NCBI GenBank assembly: GCA_015680685.1
Contig: MNCI01014495.1
Coordinates: 645,279 to 709,278, forward strand
DNA: 64,000 nt
Reading direction: 5' to 3'
Source of the DNA: Gnetum montanum
Taxonomy: Eukaryota; Streptophyta; Gnetopsida; Gnetales; Gnetaceae
Part shown: positions 11,820 through 23,688 of the stretch, one piece after another
Position numbering within the stretch: the stretch's first letter is position 1
How the letters are laid out: the number at the start of each line of letters is the position of its first letter
Notes under the pieces: model-generated
Told to the model about the DNA's origin: nothing
Database searches by the model: none
The model's input: only the letters and a program-made list of their open reading frames with translations
Program-made: the position numbers and the translations under genes

Positions 11820-12127
11820 TCCTTTGCAGAACCTCTAAAAACTATTTGTAAAGCCTTAGATCCTCTACATAGCCTTGAAAAATCATCTACAAAGCCTCAA
11901 ATTTCTACCATTTGCACAACCTTAAAAAGCCTTTTACAAAGACTTAGATCCTTTGCAAAACCTCAAAAAATCCTATAAAAAGCTTCAAAAAAAATCCTCT
12001 ACACAACCTCAGAAAATCCTCCTCATAGCCTTTGAAAAATCGTTTGCACAACCTCAACAAACCCTTTACAAAGCCTCAAATCCTATACATATCCTTAAAA
12101 AAAACCCCCCTACAAAGCCTCAAATTT
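11820..12127. repeat. Minisatellite with a CCTCTACAAAGCCTCAAA-like unit
   Basis: About a dozen imperfect tandem copies of a 20-25 bp unit, CCTMTACAAAGCCTCAAAAAAT and variants (TTTGCACAACCTCAA, CATAGCCTTGAAA), run without break. Copies differ by small substitutions and A-run length. It has no coding potential. It separates the two LINE fragments. Confidence 0.7.
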
Positions 12128-12149
12128 ATTAAGAATAGTAAGGCAGTTT

Positions 12150-12960
12150 TCTAAAATATTCTTTGAAATTGTGAATTTGCTACTTCTAGTTGATACTTCA
12201 AGTCATATTCCAGGTCGTGTTAAATTCTAAGATAATGCAAATGTAAGCAAAGATAAACTTATGATACTTCGATACTTGATTGGAATGGTAGCTAAGAGAT
12301 AGTGACCATCTACATCTAGCTTTTTAAAACTAATATGATGTAAATAAAATTGTTTCTTGTCTTCTACATTAAATAATAGCTATGTTAAAACATTTTTCTT
12401 GACTAATTTGTAAATATGCTTAGGATTTTGTTGTACTTCCTCCAAGAAATATTCTATTTTCTCAATCATTACATTCCTTGAAAATAACAACTGTAGTTTT
12501 GTAAATCCTCAAGAATTATAGAAGATTTTTCTTGCCTTGAAATATGCAAGCTATGATTGTATACAATGAATTGGCACAATGGCTTCTACTTCTAACTGTC
12601 ATGAGTCACATTCACATAATAACATTGAGTAAGGTATCTACATTTTCCTTTAACTCATCAAGAAGAAAATTTTTTTGCACTCTTTGAATATCTTTCCAAA
12701 GTTTAGCATTGAGTCTAAGTCTCCAAACAACACACCCATATAATATAGTACGATAGATGATGGTATGAAAAATTCATTTTCTGAACATACAAATCTAAGT
12801 TAGCATCTGCACAGCTTTATGTAATATTTGACAAGTTCATTAGCTCTGTTATCTTTCATCTCTTAACATGCAATTCTTTCATGTTTCAAACATTAAATTT
12901 TATTTCAAGATAGTATTCTTAGTATCCTTTGTCTATCTTAATGTGTTATTTGATATTATT
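12150..12960 (-). pseudogene. LINE fragment: region after the RT catalytic core
   Basis: The minus strand around 12610-12740 reads TILYGCVVWRLRLNAKLW then KDIQRVQKNFL without a stop. This is the conserved YGCEVW-type motif downstream of LINE reverse transcriptases. Nearby sequence (12200-12350) matches 55560-55872 elsewhere in the window, so both come from one LINE family. It includes the unoccupied counterpart (12331-12346) of the site where a SINE inserted at 55658. Confidence 0.6.
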
Positions 12961-15300
12961 AACATAAAGATAACTTGGTGATGGTGGGACTTCATACTTC
13001 AAGGGAAGTACCCATAGGACACTTTAACATCCCTATATATGATAATATTGTTATTATGTAATGTATTAGAGCTAAGATAGCCAATATATCAAAGCTTCTT
13101 TATTTATAGTTGTTTTCTAGTGAATGCCTTTGAATTTATGAATTGTAATTTTATACCACCCTATCATTTAATTTCATTTATGTCAATACACTTAGAATTT
13201 TCTAGATTCATATGGCTCATCTATTCTTTTAGGAGAAATTGTAACACTTGGAATTGTTGTTGTCTATAGATTAACAAGAAGACTTAGCTCAAAACGTTCA
13301 TGCTCTTGTTTTGTAGTTCGCTTTTCTAAATTCTAAACTTACTAGGTATTTTTTTGGGATGGGCATGTGATAGGAAAAGATGATTTCAATTTGATGTTTT
13401 GATATTACCACGTAATCCAAGCTATGGAGAACCTAACAACTTGATAATGAGGAGTGCTATAATGTTTTTTAATACTTGTTATATTTCAGCAATGGCTAAG
13501 AGGTATCAAACCCCAAAAAAATGAATGATAATATTTTAAAAAAATCAAAGTACATCATATCATCAAAGAGAGAGTCTAAAGAAAAAGTCATTCTGGCATA
13601 AAGTTGCATTCTTATATTCCTAGTTTAATTGACATGGTTCTTTTTTTAAAATTTTTTTGGGTTATATCATATGGTTATGTGGCATTATGGAATGGTTCTA
13701 AACTATTCATTTAAAAAGGATGATTGGATTATGAATAATTAATCAAGAAGGATATGCTTCATTGAATTACATAATTATCAATGTAATATTTTATTACTAT
13801 GAATTTTCAAAAAAGAATTCAAATTCTGGTTAGCAATTACATAATATTATTTTCAATTATGGAAACTTCATGTATTCCATCCTACTTCTTAAGGAGCACT
13901 AATCCTATAGTTTGATGTGTTTTTATTTTTATTTTTCTTCTTTTCCCTTTTTTTTCTCTTCAAGTGTAGATCACAGTAATATGAAAAAAACTAAACAACT
14001 AGGGAAGCAAATAGTTTGACAAAGCCTAACTCTAAAAGGAAAAAGACTTGGGCATTTGAAGGGGTGTAGCTAGCTCTTAAAAAAGAGAAGGAACAATCAA
14101 AAGAGGACGAGGCTAACATGATTCCTATTTACAATTGGATTTAGAGAAATTCATATTTTCCTCTTTTAATGTACATGACTTAGACAAAGTTGGTTTGTGC
14201 AGTTCTAAATTGCCTAAAGACTTTCTCAAGTTATAAATATCATCCTCTATCATTCTTATCCCTTCCAATTCAGTCATAGATAAGTTTAGATCATTACAAG
14301 TAGAGGAGGAAGATTAGACGTTAGGTTGCACTTGCCAAAAGGATAGCAGGCTAACCATAAAGACTTATCAAAGGAAGTTTCTCTCCTTAAAATTCAAGCT
14401 AGAAATCTGCTTTAATAAGCTATCAAGTTGGTGGTAGAGATTCATGACTCATTGCAAAGCTAAGTCTCTGGTATTTTCAATTTTTTTAATTTTTACACCT
14501 TTATTACAAATAGTGTGAATTTGAATTTTTACACCTTTCATCTATATGTGTGATTAAAGCTTTAGTTGCTAATTTTATCAAATTTGCATGATTTGAAGTT
14601 TGATAGTTGCAACAAAATATTTTGGTAACTCTTATAAACTACTTTAAGTTTGAATAGCATCTTTATATTCGATGAATTTATGATTTTGTTCATTTTAAAT
14701 TTCAAAAGTTTAATATAGGTTATGCTTATGTCATTACAAAGTTTAGTTTATGTTCAAAGTGTGTATTATTCTCAAATTTAAATTTAAATTTGGTATATAC
14801 ATATATAAAGAATTGGTGTTTAAATGTTATAATATTAAAATTTAAAATCAATTACTTTGCCTCTCAAAGCTTATCATTTTACATGTCAATGTTTAGTTTT
14901 GTTAAAATGTATAGTTCATATTTTATGATGCTATTTTAATGAAATAGAAGCAATAAAATTTATTTTAGCAATACAAAAATACATATATATTGTGACAACA
15001 TGATCAATATCAAAAGTAACATTTAAAGCATCAATTTAATTACATTGTCTGAATTCAATAAAATTTTCTTCTAAAATTTTTGTATTATACTAAAGTTACA
15101 TTGCAATCATATGGAAATACCATTAAGTTTCTAACTAAATACAACTATGCACAAAAAATCAATTCATTTTCATTTGTTATTAGTTTCAAGGTTTAGTATT
15201 TATTTTACCAATTGAGATTATTCCTAGGTTTTCATATCGATATGAGATGCACCCTAAGCAGTAGTCTCCTTAAGCAACTTTAATAACATGAAAGGTGTAT
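12961..15300. other. AT-rich stretch, no gene recognised
   Basis: Long A and T runs and frequent stops fill all frames. No LTR borders, RT motifs or tRNA-like boxes could be supported. It probably consists of very old repeat sequence. Confidence 0.4.
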
Positions 15301-15359
15301 AAATTCATGCATTAATAACATGTTATTCAAAATCAAAAAAAAAATCTTTAAGGAATAAA

Positions 15360-16280
15360 AAGACAATAGAAACTAAGAAAATTAGTTGTTGTACAAAATG
15401 ACAAAAAATAAGGAAATAGTAACAATAGCCAAAGCCAAACATAAAGCCTTGGATAGTTTCTATAAGAAATTAGGAACAAAGGAAAAAATTTTACTTATAA
15501 AGTGGTAAAACTCAAAAACAAGAATTTAAGGACATTAATCATGTCAAATGCATCAAAGAAGCACATGAAAGAATTCTAGTAAAAGATAATGAAATTTTGA
15601 AAAGGTGAAATTTTTATTTTTAAGAATTATTAAATGAAAAATTTCTAAGAGAAGATATCCAAGAAGAAAAACCAAATTTTGTTTTGGTTAAATAATTTAG
15701 GTAAAGATAGCCCTATTAAACATGAAAAATAGAAAAGTTGTTGAACTAAATAACATTCCTATATAAGCTTGGAAAGCAATAGAGATACAAGAGTTTCATG
15801 GCTAATACAATTATCTAACAAAATTTTGAATGATTTAGAAATGACCAATAATTAAAGAAAAAGCATTGCTATTCCCATCTATAAAGAGATGTGCAAAATT
15901 ATGCAAAGTATAAAGGAATCAAGCTCATGAGCCATACTATGAAGTCTTAGGAAAGAGCCATAGAGCAATGTCTCAAACTTGAATCAATAGTACTAAAAAA
16001 GTAATTTGGATTTATGCAAAGAAGATCTACTATAGAGACTATTTTCTTGATACAACAATTAATAGAGAAATTTAGAAAACATAGAGAAAATTTACATATG
16101 CTCTTCATTTAGTTGGAAAAATGCATATGACAAAGTGGCTCAAAATATTATTTAGTGTACCTTACAAAAGAAAAACATCCTTGCTAAATATATTAAAGTG
16201 ATTCAAGACATGTATGAAAGAGCTACCACTAAAATTACAACGAAAACTAAAACTGAGATTTTATTATGTCTATAGACCCT
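15360..16280 (+). pseudogene. RTE-type LINE reverse transcriptase remnant
   Basis: Plus-strand translation gives ELKDINHVKCIKEAHERIL (about 15530-15590), then FGFMQRRSTIETIFLIQQL (16005-16065), LHMLFI-LEKAYDKV (about 16095-16140) and KYIKVIQDMYERA (about 16190-16230). These follow the order of the plant RTE/BovB-like LINE reverse transcriptase: linker, fingers with the xGFMPGRST box, and palm with IDLEKAYDRV. Several stops and frame changes are present. The YADD part is missing and sequence of the opposite orientation begins after about 16280. Confidence 0.65.
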
Positions 16281-16289
16281 CTAGATCTA

Positions 16290-16850
16290 TTGGATAGTAG
16301 AAATATATATGCTATGAGTTTTAAAAACATCATAAAGAAAATTACCAAGTATTCTTGGTAAAATTTAAAACAAATCAACCAAATTTGCAACTATAATATT
16401 CCATCTATCTCTAATGTCCTCTAATATAGGATGTTGCAGGAAAATGTGTTTTTCATCTTCAATGTCATTTATATTGTACATTTAGCATATTCATTCTTCA
16501 TGATGAATTTTCAATCATCTACTTATTTTGACTCTTAGATAATGAGATCATATTTGTGCTTTGCTAATTGTGCATCATAACTAATGAAGAATAATAGCAA
16601 ATAAATAGTTTGCCTTCAATTTAAGGCCTTCCCTAATCCTATTCAAATAGAAATATTTTTTCCTTCTACATTTTCTGAAAGTTTTTGATATATTGCTTTT
16701 TTGACCAAATTATTAACTTGGTTAGGATTAAAATAAAGAATGTAATATTGAATATTTCATTTATTGAGCCATAGAACTTTCTCATAAAGCCATCCTTTAT
16801 CACGGGTTTCCATCATCCCATGATAAGCAACAAATAGACCATACACTTAA
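16290..16850 (-). pseudogene. LINE C-terminal fragment (zf-RVT-like)
   Basis: The minus strand near 16445-16510 reads NINDIEDEKHIFLQHP, which resembles the conserved (D)IEDExHFLxxCP segment of the zinc-binding C terminus of plant LINEs. Upstream, to about 16850, weakly similar tryptophan-containing sequence continues. It is tail-to-tail with the plus-strand RTE remnant, so it is a separate insertion. Confidence 0.45.
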
Positions 16851-17244
16851 CAAGTGTTCATGATGTTGATGCTTAACCTAGTCAAATTTTGTAAACTAGA
16901 TTAGCATGGATATCTAGATAGCTAAGTGATTAATCGCTAGTCACTGTCTTGACAATCACACTTGTGTGAGCTAGTTCATATGATTAAGTGTGACTAAGGT
17001 GTATGATGTTGATGTTGTAATGGTTGTGTCTAAACTAGCTTAGTTATATATTTATAATATATATCTATAAATTGGCTGAGAGAATCTTATTTGTTTACAA
17101 GTAAAAAGTTCTTTGAGTAAAAAATTTCACGACTTCTGGACGAAGAACAAGATTTAAAAACCCAAATTTTCATGCCTTCTAGACGAAGAACAAGAATTCT
17201 GTACCTTATTTTTCCTAAGGATGGGTTTTCTGAAAAAAAATTCC
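16851..17244. other. Unclassified stretch, possibly an LTR or promoter-like relic
   Basis: A TATA-rich segment (17040-17075) is followed by two imperfect copies of CTTCTGGACGAAGAACAAG (about 17130 and 17172). The plan resembles the start of an LTR's transcribed part, but no ends or coding partner are visible. Confidence 0.3.
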
Positions 17245-17337
17245 ATCAATTAGTGTATGCTCTCACCCTCAGCCGAATTTGTTGTTTTTGATATATAATA
17301 AAAATTCTACCAAGACTGAGAGCATACACTAATTGAT
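17245..17337. repeat. Perfect 21-bp inverted repeat with a 51-bp loop
   Basis: The left arm (17245-17265) starts ATCAATTAGTGTATGC. The right arm (17317-17337) is its exact reverse complement and ends CACTAATTGAT. The loop has no other symmetry. The right arm touches the point where E2's 5' LTR sequence starts, so it marks a breakpoint: a small foldback element, a repair event or an assembly error. Confidence 0.8.
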
Positions 17338-17978
17338 AGAATATTTTCCATGTGCCCGCAGTAGGAGTCCTAAGTAAACGGATCTTTATTCAAGCAAACA
17401 TTGTACCTGAACCCAAGTTTGTGTATGGCAATAAAGAAGAACTTCTTGGATAAACCTTACAGTGCATGGAATAGGCTAAATATGACTTTTATTTATTGTT
17501 ATTTACTCTTTGTCATTTAAATGCTTTATTAGTTATTAAATCTCTCTCAACCCTTCTCTCCTAGTTAAGTGCCTCAGTACGACAGCTTCCAGCACGTGCG
17601 TTACGTGTGGTGATCCCAGCAATGACTAGTGTTTGGTAACCACGGTTGCATTAGTTCAGGGTGTGAATGGTAAGTGGGAATGGATGCTGACGCTAGGTTA
17701 ATTTAGACTTAGTTCATTAGTTAGAGTTAGTAATTAGTCTCTTCAACCCTTTACCTCACTAGCATACGAGATAAAACCGAAAAAGACATAAAAATCATAT
17801 ACCTTGGACTTACTTAACCATACACCATGACAACTACAAGTAAGTCTGGGAAGACAACGAATAATTAACCTTAAGTGTTCCATGAGGTGTGTAGGCACTT
17901 AGTCTGCGGAGTTCGACGATCACGCGTGTTACGCTCGTATTCGTATGGTTGAGTGTAGGGGTACCTCGCCACTCATCA
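17335..17978 (+). mobile_element. E2 5' LTR, missing U3
   Basis: It matches the 3' LTR from AGAATATTTTCCATGTGCC (17338) to the terminal CCACTCATCA (17978). The palindrome array and TATA box that precede this point in the 3' LTR are gone; a foldback sequence stands there instead. The copy could not have started transcription in its present form. Confidence 0.8.
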
Positions 17979-17997
17979 TTGGCACCGTTGTCAGGGA
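17979..17997 (+). promoter_or_regulatory. E2 primer binding site, tRNA-Asp type
   Basis: TTGGCACCGTTGTCAGGGA follows the LTR end directly. Plant tRNA-Asp(GTC) ends in sequence whose complement is TGGCGCCGTTGCCGGGGA, the site typical of Athila-group elements. This copy differs at a few positions, mostly C to T or G to A. Confidence 0.85.
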
Positions 17998-18120
17998 CTA
18001 AGTGTTTGTGCGCTAAGTAGAACATCAGAAATTACTCACATCGTTGGGAGCCTAAATGAACCCTTAGGGTTAATTAAACAAAAAATTATATAACGGTTAA
18101 CAGCACACCGATAAGACACA

Positions 18121-20560
18121 ATGTCTTCTTCTTCTTCTCATAAGAGCAACTCCCCACCTAGGGATCATACAAAGAGCAGTCAACAATCAAAAACACATAA
18201 CCTAAATCTGCCAGTTCCTCAACAATATAGGGTGGAATATACTCATCCCGATGAGTATATTCTAGACTTTACTTTTATCTTCCATCAAGATGAACAAATG
18301 CGCTGGAGAGACTTGCAAGGTAACATTGTGTTACCTTCAGATCGTGCAGTCCCCAACATTCTCCTCCATGCTTTGGCACAAATTGGCATGACTCCTCTAC
18401 GCTGAATACGTTGCAGGTGATTTTGACATAAGGGATTACCATCCCATGGCTTTACAATGTATGAGAGACTCAAGGCAGGAGAGCCAACATACACTGTTGA
18501 AGGGCAAAGAGGTCCCGCACGTCCTAAGTGAAATCGAAGATGGTGAATCACTCATAACGGGTTCTCTATCGAAAGATGTTCCCCCTCCTAATGAGAGTGA
18601 GGAGGTGGGGTATCAGAACCTACACTCCATGATACACAATCCTGGTTCTGATCCCCATGAATACTAGCTGTTCACTGAGGGAACAACAACACATGACAAG
18701 GACAGGCACTTGGATCATCATCACAATCAGGGCTATAGCAGCCAAAGAGAAGGTAGGAAACATCATCATGACGATGGTTCTCCTTCTTCTTCCCCTTCTT
18801 CACATCATTCACCCTCTCCTTCCACCTTTGGGCGTAGTCATAAAGAGCATAATGGTGAGGATAGAGGTAGGCAAAATGAGAGACCTTGACGAGAGAGTCG
18901 AGAGAGAGGACAAGGGCATGAACGAAGGAAAAGTAGGGAACAACGTAGACATCATAGACGTCATGAAAGAGATGATCATGATGAGACCCTACTTGCAACC
19001 CGGAGCATGTTAAATATAACAGAGGCTATAAGAATATCAACAAGGAATTTAAAAGATAGTCGAATCAAGTGCGTAGACATGAACAATATCCCACGCTTCG
19101 AAGGGGGATATAACGTTGATCCGTAACATCATTTATAGGCATTCCACGATGCCTACACCTTGAAAAATATAGAGAACAAGTGGCAAAAACTAAAGTTATT
19201 TCCTAGGACACTCATCAAGGAAGCAGAGAGTTGGTACCAGTCCTTAGAACTAGAAACCATCAGGAGGTGGAGTACGGTGTTAGAACTCTTCAACGATAAA
19301 TATCAAACATACTCCAGAGTGTCTAACTTGCATAAGCAGATCCAAGGATGGAAGCAAGGTAATCATGAACCCTTGGATGCTGTCATGGGCCGCTACTACG
19401 CATTATTACATCTTTGCCCGGGCCATGGTTACGCATAGCAGGATCAACTCTGCCACATCGTAGATGGGCTAAGGTATAAAACTAGGAGAACCCTTGGAAC
19501 TTATGCCCAAGGGAGATTATCAGAACTTAGATCCCATGAAATTCATCGCTTGTTGGAACAAGTAGCCAAAGAAGAAGATGAACTACGAAAAAGGGAAAGT
19601 GCGGAAGAATACAACCATGATCCCTCTCTTCGAAAGAAGGGAATGAAATTATGCGATGAAGAGGATGAGTCACCACTCAAAGAGTTGGTGAACAAGAAAA
19701 CCTTGCTACTTCGAAAGCTAACAACAGAAGTATCAGCTAAGGTAGATGAAGTATGGAGCTCCTTAGACAGTAAAATGGAAACTGTCCTGAAAATCATAGA
19801 GGAGTCTAAGGAGGAATGAAGTAGTGAAAGAACAAGACAAAGCGGAGAGATTTAGGCCCTGCACGTGACAAGGGTAAAGGGAAAATAACTATCTCCGATG
19901 AAGGTGTGGATTTGAACACAGACGATGATGGTGGATGTGAGATTTGCCACTATGACCATCCTAAAGGATGTTTTCCAATCATCTCACATCTACAAGATTC
20001 TAGGGTGTATGCACTCAACCCGAGACTTAACCAACGGCAGACACCCTGAAGGTTACCTTATCCCCAAGGTAACCCAAGGAAGTTCCACCAATCGTTGATG
20101 TATTATCCAAGTGGAACTCCACCACAACCCATCGGACAACATCAGTAGTGGCAATACCCACAATCATGGGGGATGCCACCGTCGAAAGAACAGTACCCTT
20201 ACCGGCAACCTGATCCTTATGGCTATTATGTGCAGTAGCTGGTTTCCCCAAGTGACTCTATGGATCACACAACTCCCCAACATCACTACCAAGTTTTGGA
20301 GTACTTTAGAAGGACTCCTTCTCCTCCAGGAGATACTCCATACCCATACCATCCTCCTAGTCCATGCGCACCTCTTCCACCGGTAGTTCCCATAACACCT
20401 CCTACTCCAACAATGCAAGGGGAACTCCCCACTCAACCGCAGCAACGCAACGCTACGAGAGCCGTAAACATCCAACCCCCTGCTGGTTCTGACAACCGCA
20501 AGAAGAGAAGACCTTCTTCAGAACCAAAAGCCCAGATAAGCTCTCACAACAACAAGCGAT
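18121..20560 (+). pseudogene. E2 gag polyprotein, broken
   Basis: The ATG at 18121 begins MSSSSSHKSNSPPRDH, and the same start lies about 140 bases after the primer site in E3. The N-terminal part keeps DEQMRWRDLQGNIVLP, then a frameshift near 18397, a TAG near 18664 and a TGA near 18889. An Arg/Ser/His-rich block spans 18830-18990. Capsid sequence follows (FEGGYNVDP, LFPRTLIKEAESWY, WSTVLELFNDKYQ, CPGHGYA), with stops near 19125 and 19435. A coiled-coil region (19550-19820) precedes the knuckle CEICHYDHPKGC (about 19940-19975). The tail is rich in proline, tyrosine and histidine (20040-20440). Capsid and knuckle place it in Ty3/gypsy, Athila/Tat group. Confidence 0.85.
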
Positions 20561-21378
20561 TGAGCCTATGATCACTCCTCCAACATACAAGGCTTCGGAG
20601 CTCCCTTCAAACCAAAATCAGAGCTTCACGCAAACGGTTATGTTAACACATACTGTAACTGACTGGATCAAGGTAGGCCACCTTCCTAGGAAACTATCTA
20701 ACCTTGGAAGTCCCTTAATCTATCTACAAGTCACCGAGAACACACCTCATAAGGCTCTTCTTGACTCAGGTTCCGGAGTCAACTTAATATCACGAGAAAT
20801 GTATCAAGCCTGGAACCTACCCCAACTTAAGAAGAGCAACATTCAACTAGAGTTGGCTGACTAGTCCATTACCATTCCCTTGGGATTGGGGGAGGACATA
20901 GTTACCACTGTGTGTGGTTGGTCATACCCAGCTGATTTCCTAGTGATCGAAGTTAACAACAACGAAGGGGACTTCCCAATTATAATGGGAAGGCCATGGC
21001 TCAATACAATAGATGTGTACCTAGGGATCCGCAATCTTTCCTTGGAGATATCCAAGGTAAACATTTATGGAAAGATCGAGAAGAAAAAAGTTCCATGCAT
21101 CACATACAGTGACTCAGAGGATGATGACATGGAAGAATGTTCAACATCTCTTCCATGTAATTGGTATGCCCAAGAAACACAAATCCAAAGGTGCCTGTAT
21201 GTAGCAACCACACCAGTAGTGGACACCTCATGGTTGACAACTACTAGAAAGAGAAACCCAATATGCATGGAACAAATTGGGGGTACAACTCATGTTAACA
21301 ACGAAGGCATAGACACATTGGAATATGAGCGTCATCAACTTCCATCCCTTAATCTAAGGACATCAATCGGGAGAAGTT
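20561..21378 (+). pseudogene. E2 aspartic protease, active site retained
   Basis: The retropepsin-like domain would cut gag. Residues VMLTHTVTDWIKVGHLP lead into KALLDSGSGVNLI (about 20750-20795), with the catalytic D-S-G triad intact. Then come LELAD-stop (20862), GEDIVTTV, YPADFLVIEV and PIIMGRPWLNT (about 20975-21010), the second half of the fold with the (I/L)(L/M)GRPW signature. One stop separates two frames of 98 and 166 codons. After KIEKKKVPCITYSDSED the linker ends at LRTSIGRS-stop and pol is missing. Of the four protease regions read here, only this one keeps D-S-G (E3 DSS, E4 NSS, E5 DLG). Confidence 0.85.
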
Positions 21379-21399
21379 GAACACTTTTGAAAAATTCAA

Positions 21400-23382
21400 A
21401 TAGGCGTTCATTATTTTGGATCTCTCCCTTTCCATTCAGTCATGGGAGAGATGGCCACCTATGCTAATCATTGGAGACCCTCAGTTCTTTTTAGTTTTTT
21501 TTTTACACATTTTTGCTTTACATGTTTTTGTTTTACACATTTTTTTTACATGTTTTTGTTTTACACATTTTTGTTTTACAGCATCGTTATACTTTTTCAT
21601 TTTTTGTGTGTGTTTGTGTGTGGGTTATCCATCTTGTAAGTTTGTCACCCAATAAGTGTTCTTCCTGATGATATGAACTATTTTTCATTGATTGCTAATA
21701 TTTGGTTTTTGCCTTTAAGTTATGATGTTGATGCTAAGGTATGTTCTTTTGATATGGCAGGCAATGAGTCCACTTCATCCATTCATCCACAACTTCTATG
21801 GTCTCTCTTGGCTTGGAAATGTACAGTTCCTTTCTTAATAAGAACTCTAACAAATCGATGACTGGGCATCTCTCAAACTAAGGAAAGACTCAAGGATTGA
21901 AAAGGGTGTGACTTCAAGGGAACTTGATGCATTTGTGTTGGCCGTTCTCTTGAGTGCTTGGATGTTTTCTTCTTGAGTTTTCCTACTGTTTCAATGTTAC
22001 CCAATTATTGGAAGCTGAGCACATAAAAATAAGAAGTCTTTGCATGGTGTGGTTCTCACGCATAAACACATAAAAAAAAAGAAGAAAAAGTGAGAATTTA
22101 AAGCACACCCCTTAGACAAAATAATCCCTTGGGCTACAAGCACTGGTTATGGAACTAAAAATGTTCCCTCTAACTAAAGCCCTCCTCGCTTCCCATTCTC
22201 TCTTCATTCGTTTCATTGAAATGGTGATGGCTCTTGGAGGAAGCATTCTTGTTATTCGAGGAGATGGATTGGCCGAATGCATTAATGCAAAGTCACTGGA
22301 AGTGGTTTGTTTGAGGCCGGAGTTGGAATGAGATTTTCCAAGTCACATTAATCATGAAACACATAAGGGGCTGTACCACCTTGTTCTTGGGATTCCATTC
22401 CATTTTCTTCTCTCCATCCTTCTCTCCATTGTTGACCTCATTGTCGGTTATATCATTAGTATATATTTTGGTTGACACATTGTTTTCTTTTTGGTAAATT
22501 CTTGCGGTTAAGACTTTAACTCTTATTCCAAATGACATTCCTAGAGCCTACAGACTCTTTGAATGTGGGTTTGTCAGGGCATTAAGGGCATGAGCCTGCT
22601 TTGGGGAGGACCCACTGACATTCCTATTTGGAGCACCAGTTAAATTCTTTCCCCTAACATTTTTGAAATCTATTTTATTTTGTTCATTTCCATCTTGACA
22701 TCCATTTCATCGATGTCGTAGTTGTCCCTTTTTATCTATCTTTCTTATTCCTTTTCTTTCTCCATTCTAACACTACCGGAGGTTCGGGATTAGTCATGGG
22801 GGTACGGGGCCCAATTTTTTTGATTTTATCCTAACCCCTACACCTTCAGTAGTCACCATTAATACATCTCCAGATCTGCAATCAGCCATGCCACAACTCA
22901 ACCAATGGACCTTTTCACCGAAGCAAGGTATCAATTACATTGAAATTCATTTACCCTTGCTAATATAAGACTGTGTTGTGTGTGCATATGGCAATCATAC
23001 AACAATGAATTAGATCTGGAGGGAACCCTTGGAATGGAGCGATGCTAAAGTAGTTATGCAAGGAGCAAGATCAATGGCACGCGTACGAATGAACAACGAA
23101 AGGCACAATATTGGCGTTGGCAAATGAGGCTTGATGTCAATGTAATAAGGTGTTCACCCTTGTTATCATGAACACCAGTTTTGTTCAAGATGCCAAATGA
23201 GGCTTGATGTCAATGTAATAAGGTGTTCACCCTTGTTATCATGAACACCAATTTTGTTGTGTCTTGTAATGATGATCAGTTCACATGTCATCCCATTAGT
23301 TCCATTTGAGTCAATAATCCCATACCTTCCCAATATTATTGTAAGGAACTCAAGGATGAGTTTTCATTTAGTCATGGGGGCA
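21400..23382 (+). other. E2 post-pol region
   Basis: It begins with ISPF-FSHGRDGHLC, the C-terminal end of pol in E3. A T-rich tandem run of TTTTTGTTTTACACA words follows (21490-21590), longer than in E3. Conserved blocks include AAAGCACACCCCTTAGACA (near 22100), CTGCTTTGGGGAGGACCCA (near 22590) and the remnant of the small post-pol ORF (about 22862-23130: IHLPLLI-stop-DCVVCAYGNHTT). A 50-bp segment is duplicated at 23130-23250 (AAATGAGGCTTGATGTCAAT). The 3' end GTCATGGGGGCA (23371-23382) is the short purine tract before the LTR. Confidence 0.7.
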
Positions 23383-23391
23383 TGATGGGCT

Positions 23392-23492
23392 GCGATATCA
23401 CGACCGTCGCGATATCACATCCCTCGTGATATCACATACGCGATATCGCGTCGTCCCCCGCGATATTGCGTACGCGATATCGCGGTGCGTTG
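23392..23492 (+). promoter_or_regulatory. E2 U3 palindrome array and TATA-box promoter
   Basis: Six GATATC/GATATT-centred palindromes lie in about 100 bp, several extended to TACGCGATATCGCG. They fill the whole U3 between the LTR start and the TATA box at 23499. Of the LTR arrays here this is the best preserved, with CG dinucleotides largely intact. Confidence 0.8.
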
Positions 23493-23658
23493 TCATATCT
23501 ATAAATAAGAGGCGACTCTCCCTTGTTTCTCATCCTAGGCTTAGACCGTAGTGAAACTCTAGCAGATTGATCACTCCAGAGATAGAATATTTTCCATGTG
23601 CCCGCAGTAGGAGTCCTAAGTAAACGGATCTTTATTCAAGCAAACATTGTACCTGAAC

Positions 23659-23688
23659 NNNNNNNNNNNNNNNNNNNNNNNNNNNNNN
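23659..23688. other. Assembly gap (30 N) in the E2 3' LTR
   Basis: The flanks GTACCTGAAC and ATTAAATCTCTC lie about 120 bases apart in the 5' LTR of the same element, so the gap is undersized by roughly 90 bases. Repeat collapse between LTRs is the likely cause. Confidence 0.85.
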
